64,000 nucleotides of DNA from Candidatus Eiseniibacteriota bacterium (GTDB lineage: Bacteria; Eisenbacteria; RBG-16-71-46; CAIMUX01). The notes beneath the pieces were generated by a model. It ran no database searches, was not told the origin of the DNA, and was given only the letters and a program-made list of their open reading frames with translations. Positions 60,201 through 64,000 of this stretch are shown one piece after another (positions within the stretch are counted from its first letter, which is position 1; the number at the start of each line of letters is the position of its first letter). Location: the NCBI GenBank assembly GCA_016712505.1, contig JADJQY010000042.1, positions 372,001-436,000 of the forward strand, given 5' to 3'. The position numbers and the translations under genes are program-made.

Positions 60201-60372
60201 GCTCCTTTGCCTTCATGTGGGCGCGCACCACGCCGTACACCCCATCCCGATCGGTGATCGCGATTCCGGGCAGTCCGAGGCGGACGCACTCCTCGATCAG
60301 CTCTTCCGGATGGGAGGCCCCTTCGAGGAAGGAGTAGTTCGATTTGCACCAGAGGGGGGTGTACTCGGTCAT
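57247..60372 (-). CDS. dnaE2: Error-prone DNA polymerase III alpha subunit
   Basis: A 1041-residue polymerase of the DnaE2/ImuC type. It starts with a PHP domain (L-W-C-K-S-N-Y-S-F-L-E-G-A-S-H, degenerate at metal ligands). The active-site acids Asp377 and Asp379 lie in P-P-D-I-D-L-D-I-E-H. The beta-clamp and OB regions follow near the end (V-R-Y-A-G-L-C-I-S-R-Q-R-P-G-T-A-S-G). It performs mutagenic lesion bypass with ImuB. It is shorter than replicative DnaE and lacks the tau-binding tail. It is the last gene of the imuB operon, 27 bases after the nucleotidyltransferase remnant. Confidence 0.97.
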   Translation of the reverse strand: MTEYTPLWCKSNYSFLEGASHPEELIEECVRLGLPGIAITDRDGVYGVVRAHMKAKELGAHLILGSEVTLDDGSTVVLLCQTREGYANLCRLLTAGRLRSPKGESRVTWDEVCFHAGGLIALWGGARSLLVQEADPLFIARRLRDAYGDRVYALLTRHQRPEEQHEERRLRERAGRYGLPLVASSEVLYHAPARRAVQDVLTCLRHGVTLATAERLIRPNAEHGLKARDAFANLFSDDPLAVRRTLEVSERCTFSLDQIRYRYPSERLPEGRTSSEWLAELAHQGARERYPRGVPANVTRQVRKELDLIAELEYDGYFLTMWEIVRFCRRSGILCQGRGSAANSAVCFCLGITAIDPVRMGLLFERFLSRERAEPPDIDLDIEHDRREEVIQWVYQKYGRSHSAMVANFIRYRTRSAIREVGKVLGFPETELDRLAKLLPIYDAVTPEILRSAGFDPENPVHRHLLQLSIEIQDFPRHLSIHPGGFLLGHEPVSDLVPIENATMENRTVIQWDKDDIENLGLFKVDLLGLGALRQLHLCFDLLRKHWGDQLTMATIPPEDPQTFDMICAADTVGVFQIESRAQMAMLPRLKPRTYYDLVIEVSIVRPGPISGGMVHPYLRRRKGEEPVVYPHPSLRPVLEKTLGVPLFQEQVMQLAVLAADYTPGEADQLRRDMAAWRVSGKIERHRERLISRMIAKGIAEEFAVRVFEQIRGFGEYGFPESHAASFALIAYATAWLRRHYLEAFVCSLLNAQPMGFYSVSTIVHDARRHRAEMRPVDIVRSDWDCLLEPLGSPGAAPGAARGERARFAVRMGFRFIKGLSEAEGRRIESARSERPFASIDDLARRAQLDPEALGRLAAAGALVPFGRGRRDALWDARGVDRSGTPALELDPAPSRAQFAPLSAFEAIAWDYDLTAHSTAAHPLSPLRLELTTQGLPDARTLNAMPNGRRVRYAGLCISRQRPGTASGVCFMTIEDETGFVNVVVWPDVFERYRTLARTASFLGITGKLQVEAGVTHLIAEALWDPDVRSRPRRVGSHDFH

Positions 60373-60399
60373 GGGGATGTCGCTGGCTCGCGAAGCGAG

Positions 60400-60860
60400 T
60401 CAGCCTTTCAACGAACGACGCAGACATTCCCTGAGGCGGCCCACATCCACGCCATCCTGAGGGCGTCCCGTCGCGAGCTTGTTTCGGATCAGATCCGATG
60501 CCGACAGAACCGGAACAACGAGGTCGGCTTCGGCGTGAAGCACGCGCCGCGTCCAGGCATCTTCGAACTCGACGCCGTGAATCGATGTCCGGAGGGTGAG
60601 GCATTGAGGAGGAGCGCCGATCTGTACGACTGCCCCCGGGGACAGACGATCCTGTTCGCTCAGCCGCTCCAGTGAGGGGTCAGGTATCTCAAACGCGGCC
60701 TGAACCCGCTGCAGATTCTCCTCGTCTGGCCGGACCCACAGGTCAAGCGCACCCGTGCCACGCAGCAGGCCATGCACCGCGAGCGCGTAGGCTCCGATGA
60801 GCAGGTACTCAGCACCGCCGGCGTTCAAGGCGACGATGTGTCGATGAACGCACGACGCAC
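60400..60860 (-). pseudogene. MNT/AbiEii-like nucleotidyltransferase (frameshifted)
   Basis: An AAAGGAGAG site precedes GTG 60860, which gives R-R-A-F-I-D. Adding one base at about 60838-60842 joins it to I-V-A-L-N-A-G-G-A-E-Y-L-L-I-G-A-Y-A-L-A-V-H-G, a nucleotidyltransferase core. In that core the usual D-x-D after T-G reads A-L-D (G-T-G-A-L-D-L-W-V), so one catalytic Asp is missing. Alternatively a frame with no break starts at ATG 61053 inside imuB's stop (ATGA), but its first 65 residues look non-coding. AbiEii-like proteins are toxins of abortive-infection systems; a defence role here is unproven. The position between imuB and dnaE2 is unusual. Confidence 0.6.
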
Positions 60861-60923
60861 CGACGGCCTCTCCTTTGAACTCCCAGGCCTCGACCGTCAA
60901 TCGCCAGATCAGATCGATCGGTC

Positions 60924-61043
60924 TCACTCCAGCGGAAACAGCGATGTATCCCGCATCGTCCTCACGCTCTTCCGCATGTAGGGTCCGCAGCCGCGTCGGA
61001 CAGGCGGCGCGTCTCCTTCGGCGATCTTCCTGCGAGCCAGCAT
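60924..61043 (-). CDS. 39-residue hypothetical protein in the imuB-dnaE2 operon
   Basis: From ATG 61043, ten bases after the imuB stop codon is entered, a 39-residue Arg-rich peptide is encoded. It ends S-V-R-T-M-R-D-T-S-L-F-P-L-E and stops at 60924. Codon pattern looks more protein-like than the competing frame across the same bases. No family recognised. It could be the partner of the nucleotidyltransferase that follows, as such toxins often have small partners. The competing reading is the 5' extension of the nucleotidyltransferase. Confidence 0.4.
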   Translation of the reverse strand: MLARRKIAEGDAPPVRRGCGPYMRKSVRTMRDTSLFPLE

Positions 61044-61049
61044 CCTCGG

Positions 61050-62717
61050 TCATCCCACCTCCCCCTGTTGCATCCATCTCCGGCGCAGGCGATCGTAGTA
61101 GATCCAGAGCCACCGGCCGCGCGCCGTGCGGACGTAGTGGTATTCGCGATGCGTCGGTTTGCGCCACCATCCGCCGGAGATGATGTAGGGACCGATGCTC
61201 TCCTGCACCGCGCCCCCTTCCAGTCCGCGCACCAGCCAGCCATCCGGCTCGTGGCGCGGGCGCGGCGGCAGCGGACGCGATCGATCCAGCACCCGCCGGA
61301 CCAGAGGCGGCTGGTAGACCCGTTTCGGCTGCGGCGGTTCCAGCTTGGTGATCGGCTCCCACTCGAAGCGCGCCTCCGGCAGATGCGCTTCCCGCAGCCG
61401 CGCCCGCACCACCGCCGCTTCGCCCAGATCCGCCCGCACCGCCGCCAGCGCGCGCTCCACCGCGCGCAGATCCCGTCGCGGTCGTTCCACGAACAGCAGC
61501 AACTGCTCCGCCGTCGCCTTGGTCCACTCGCCGTCGACCCGCACCTCGATCACCCCCGCCTCCAGCGCGCGGTTCTGCAGACGCAACCGCACCAGCTCGC
61601 ACACCTGCTTCAAGTCCAGGGTCGCACTCGCCGGCTCCAGCCGCTCCTCCCAGCACGAGGTCCGCGCGGCGCGCGCCGCCTTCAGGTTCGCCTCGGCATC
61701 TGTACTTGCCGTGGCCGGGGTGTTTGCCGGGACCCCCGTGTTCGACGTGGCCCGGGCGTTCGCCGTGGCCGGAGCGTTCGAAGCGTCGGGGACGCGCGGA
61801 GAGCTCGCCGCCCCCTCCGGCGCATCGACGATCAAGGTCAGGCGCAGCGCCGAGAGACACCGTCCCCGCCGTGCCAGGTCGGAGAGGAGCGCCGCGGTCA
61901 GTTCCTCGATCGTCGGCAGCAACAGATCGAGCTGCGATTGCGGAAAGTCGAACACGGCGCGCCGTTCCAGCGGCGTCTCCAGCGGATCCGGCCGGAGCGG
62001 CGACCACAGATCCCCACGCGCCGCGCGCTGAAATGCCGCCACTTCCGCACCGAATCGCTTCTGCAGTTCCGCCGGCGGCAGATCGAGGAACGCGCCCATC
62101 GTCTCCACGCCCAGGAGGAGCAAGGTGTCGCGAAAGCTCGGCTCGAGCGAGAGACGCGCCAGCGGGATCTCCCGCACCCGGTCCGCCTCGCTGCGCGGGT
62201 CCGGCACGAACTCCACCCCCGGCAGTCCCGCCTTCGCGATCGCATAGACCCCGAAGCGCGAGAACCCCACCGCCACCCGCGCCGACAGCCCTCCCTCCCG
62301 GCCCAGGTCCTCGCGAATTGCTCCCGCCCACTCTTCCAGAGTCGCATGCAGCAAGGTCAATCCCGCCGCTCCCAGCCAGAAGACGCCCGGCTGTCCCGCC
62401 GCCGGCTCCACATCCGGCGTGAAGAAGCGCAGCCGCTCCCCCACCCGCGCGACGCCTGCCGCGATTTCCGCCGCGGTGACCACCCCAGCTCGCAACTCAC
62501 GCGTCAGTGACAACCCCGCCGCATAGCGCATCCCCGGCAGAATCCGCTCCTCCCGCGCCGCCTCGTTCACCCAGAGAATCCTCCCTTGTGGCCGATCGTG
62601 CTCCATCACCGCCACCGGGCCGTCCTTCCACTCGGGATGGCGAAGCATCAGGAGCTGGAGCGGGAAGGCGGGGAGGTCGATGCAGGCGATCCGGTCCAGA
62701 GGGGCGATCCGGTCCAC
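61050..62717 (-). CDS. imuB: ImuB-type DNA polymerase Y-family protein
   Basis: GTG 62717 is preceded by AGGAA and is where family similarity begins; an upstream ATG at 62834 overlaps the LexA-like box and is unlikely. The 555-residue protein has the ImuB signature C-I-D-L-P-A-F-P-L-Q-L-L, G-R-I-L-W-V-N-E and G-M-R-Y-A-A-G-L-S-L. The Y-polymerase acidic pair after the second strand is absent, as expected for this non-catalytic mutasome hub that connects DnaE2 to the clamp. An 18-base-period repeat interrupts the linker at 61700-61782. The C-terminal W-L-V-R-G-L-E region is the ImuB tail. ImuA was not found in the window. Confidence 0.93.
   Translation of the reverse strand: MDRIAPLDRIACIDLPAFPLQLLMLRHPEWKDGPVAVMEHDRPQGRILWVNEAAREERILPGMRYAAGLSLTRELRAGVVTAAEIAAGVARVGERLRFFTPDVEPAAGQPGVFWLGAAGLTLLHATLEEWAGAIREDLGREGGLSARVAVGFSRFGVYAIAKAGLPGVEFVPDPRSEADRVREIPLARLSLEPSFRDTLLLLGVETMGAFLDLPPAELQKRFGAEVAAFQRAARGDLWSPLRPDPLETPLERRAVFDFPQSQLDLLLPTIEELTAALLSDLARRGRCLSALRLTLIVDAPEGAASSPRVPDASNAPATANARATSNTGVPANTPATASTDAEANLKAARAARTSCWEERLEPASATLDLKQVCELVRLRLQNRALEAGVIEVRVDGEWTKATAEQLLLFVERPRRDLRAVERALAAVRADLGEAAVVRARLREAHLPEARFEWEPITKLEPPQPKRVYQPPLVRRVLDRSRPLPPRPRHEPDGWLVRGLEGGAVQESIGPYIISGGWWRKPTHREYHYVRTARGRWLWIYYDRLRRRWMQQGEVG
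61700..61782 (-). repeat. In-frame 18-base tandem repeat inside imuB
   Basis: On the coding strand four to five degenerate units such as TCGAACGCTCCGGCCACG, GCGAACGCCCGGGCCACG and GCAAACACCCCGGCCACG encode [SA]-N-[AT]-x-A-T-like hexapeptides. They extend a linker in the middle of the protein. Confidence 0.7.
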
Positions 62718-62827
62718 GGGAGGTTCCTGGTTGAGGTGAGTCGAGGGCACGCAGGGCAGAAGCGGGGCGGCTCCGGCCATGCGGTGCGGGTGACGGGAGT
62801 GATTTTCGTCCAGAGGGGTGGGAGTGC

Positions 62828-62841
62828 CATACATTTGTTCG
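62828..62841 (-). promoter_or_regulatory. LexA-like SOS box upstream of imuB
   Basis: CGAACAAATGTATG matches the Gram-positive-type SOS box (CGAAC-N4-GTTCG) in its first half and partly in its second. It lies 111 bases before GTG 62717 with AT-rich GATATAG just upstream. imuB-dnaE2 operons are commonly LexA-controlled, which supports the call. The second half is imperfect. Confidence 0.4.
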
Positions 62842-63126
62842 CTATATCGCGTCGGGGTGGGTGGTGATGGCTAGAACGGTGGGGCGGGGCTAGATCGGCG
62901 GATCACGACGGCGCAAGGTGCTGTACTGCGATGTCATCACGGGTCGCGATGCGAGGACTGCGGGCAGGCATGCCCTCCCACGTGCTGCGCGTAGGCGACG
63001 GACCCGGTTCCGAACTCAGACACGCCCCGACGGTTGAGCCAGTGTCGTGGTGTCTCGGTCGCACGCGTGCGCGAACTCTCGCTCCAGTGGACTCCGCGCG
63101 TCGCGCGACCAAGGGACAAGCAGGTC
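62842..63126. other. Intergenic region upstream of imuB, no gene seen
   Basis: Together with 62718-62827 this gives about 410 bases between the PIN toxin stop and the imuB start. I see no convincing coding frame, RNA or repeat apart from the LexA-like box. Short frames on both strands have a non-coding composition. Confidence 0.4.
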
Positions 63127-63693
63127 CTAGAGATGCTCCTTGATCTCTTGCAGTTCGTCGACCAACCGAACTAGCCCGACCCGCTGCAGAGTCTCCAGGT
63201 ACTCCGCCACACTTCTGGCAGGATTCCGAAGTCGCTCTCGAATGGACTTCGCGGCGTCGCAGACCGCCTCTGGGGAGAGGTGAAACTGGTGGACAAGGAA
63301 CTCGTCAGGATTTTGGGCCTCGATTCCATATGCGCTCAACACGTCTGCTGGAAAGTCCTTCAAGTTGAAGGTCACGATTACGTCAGCGCGCCCCGCAATC
63401 GCCGCCGCGAGAACGTGCCTGTCGTTCTGGTCGGGAAGTGCCAGGGCCGGGATGATGTGCTCATAGCCCGTCACAAGGCAGTCGGCGACGCTCGCGTTCA
63501 TTAGTTCGCACGTGCGCGCGAGTCTGACCCTCGACAGGTCAGGCCGGCGGCGTAGCAGCGACTCCACCCACTCCCTCTGGATCTCTTCCGTCCAGATCGC
63601 CCTGAAGAACTCCCGATGCGCGAGCTCGAGCAACAGGTCTCTGACCGGTGCCGGGTGAATGACACAGGCATCGAAGAGCGCCGTGAACGCCAC
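63127..63693 (-). CDS. PIN-domain toxin
   Basis: GTG 63693 directly follows the antitoxin stop, so they are co-translated. The 188-residue protein begins with a PIN motif, L-F-D-A-C-V (Asp8). It also has E-W-V-E, D-Q-N-D-R-H-V-L-A-A-A-I, and F-N-L-K-D-F at about residues 108-113, giving the four acidic positions that bind Mg2+/Mn2+ in PIN RNases. The C-terminal 60 residues are helical. Probably an RNase toxin of a type II toxin-antitoxin pair. Targets cannot be inferred. Confidence 0.85.
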   Translation of the reverse strand: MAFTALFDACVIHPAPVRDLLLELAHREFFRAIWTEEIQREWVESLLRRRPDLSRVRLARTCELMNASVADCLVTGYEHIIPALALPDQNDRHVLAAAIAGRADVIVTFNLKDFPADVLSAYGIEAQNPDEFLVHQFHLSPEAVCDAAKSIRERLRNPARSVAEYLETLQRVGLVRLVDELQEIKEHL

Positions 63694-64000
63694 TTAGTAT
63701 CCCAGGTCTAGTTCTTGAGCTTCCCGCGTGAGAGCGTCGAGCGCTTCGCGCTGTTCTTCCCTGAGAGACTTCTTGTAGGCCATGACGTCTTCGAACCTGA
63801 TCCGTCTGTGCGTGCCGACTCGATGATGAGGCAGCTCACCTCTGTCGAGGAGCCGGACGAGGAAAGGTCGGGAGACATGGAGCACGTTCGCTGCTTGCTG
63901 GGTGGTGAGCTCCGCATGATAGGGAATGATCGTGACCGCGTTTCCGCGCGCAATCTCGGCGAGAAGCCTGCGCAGTAACTCAACGGCCACGCGAGGCAGC
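63694..64000 (-). CDS. Excisionase-type HTH antitoxin (5' end beyond window)
   Basis: The frame is open to the window end, and family members usually start with a short extra segment, so the true start is probably outside; GTG 63990 is the first candidate here. The visible 102 residues include an excisionase/MerR-like DNA-binding motif (T-T-Q-Q-A-A-N-V-L-H-V-S-R-P-F-L-V-R-L-L, then H-R-V-G-T-H-R-R-I). This would bind the operator of the pair, and the C-terminal tail R-E-E-Q-R-E-A-L would contact the toxin. Stop and PIN start abut. Confidence 0.8.
   Translation of the reverse strand, partial: LPRVAVELLRRLLAEIARGNAVTIIPYHAELTTQQAANVLHVSRPFLVRLLDRGELPHHRVGTHRRIRFEDVMAYKKSLREEQREALDALTREAQELDLGY

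Noticed and set aside
60861..61053. 5' extension of the nucleotidyltransferase from ATG 61053
   Set aside because: Although the ATGA overlap with imuB looks attractive, its residues are Arg-rich and unlike the family; the GTG 60860 start plus one lost base fits better. It is kept as the alternative.
62931..63143. 70-codon frame in the imuB-PIN gap
   Set aside because: No ribosome site, and composition and codon pattern are those of non-coding GC-rich DNA.

Overview
The window is GC-rich (about two thirds G+C by eye), densely coded bacterial DNA. Six secreted proteins (ending at 2688, 5197, 5980, 34026, 51071 and 53722) finish in a FlgD-Ig/type-IX-like C-terminal module (a YPNP-like start, then G-x-Y-x-x-R/Q, then K/R-V-x-x). 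There is also a fused MFS/spermidine-synthase protein and several polytopic proteins with TPR tails. This profile fits the FCB superphylum, and a Candidatus Eisenbacteria-like lineage is my best guess. No rRNA, tRNA, CRISPR array or insertion sequence was recognised, so the lineage call is an inference from protein architecture.

Layout. 1-9.1 kb (+): the end of an M29-like peptidase gene, then secreted beta-propeller, WD40, sorting-domain and metalloprotease genes. 9.2-13.7 kb (-): a propeller lipoprotein and a tight three-gene set of unknown function. 13.9-18.9 kb: two convergent membrane proteins with TPR tails. 19.2-21.7 kb (+): ABC ATPase, FtsX-like permease and DUF3299 lipoprotein, all overlapping. 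21.7-24.5 kb (-): TMEM175-like channel and an APC transporter. 24.8-26.2 kb: a broken lipoprotein gene. 26.5-30.6 kb (+): ECF sigma factor, zinc-binding anti-sigma-like protein and TPR-CHAT peptidase, the last interrupted. 30.8-34.0 kb (+): B12-dependent radical SAM protein and subtilase. 34.0-48.8 kb (-): metH, lhr, GNAT, family-5 uracil-DNA glycosylase, GT-TPR membrane protein, M1 aminopeptidase, YkgJ-like and DUF6265 proteins. 49.0-51.1 kb (+): archaeal-type ornithine cyclodeaminase-like protein and a methyltransferase. 51.1-55.5 kb (-): two large secreted proteins. 55.6-57.2 kb (-): a cluster of three tiny secreted peptides around a cytoplasmic TPR protein. 57.2-62.8 kb (-): a mutasome operon (imuB, two small genes, dnaE2) behind a LexA-like box. 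63.1-64.0 kb (-): a PIN toxin and HTH antitoxin.

The two most interesting systems are as follows. (a) Three peptides of 38-39 residues each predict the same 13-residue mature peptide with a K-x3-N-H-N-[SQ]-T-x-[LF]-[KR]-G pattern. They flank a TPR protein, and two of them share a conserved 45-base leader that also occurs once at 5.3 kb. (b) The ECF sigma / anti-sigma / TPR-CHAT operon resembles, without any CRISPR, the protease-controlled sigma factor logic of type III-E CRISPR.

Six genes carry eight apparent lesions (seven single-frame shifts and one nonsense codon). All are in accessory genes, while the large housekeeping genes read through intact. The sequence alone cannot separate assembly error from real decay.
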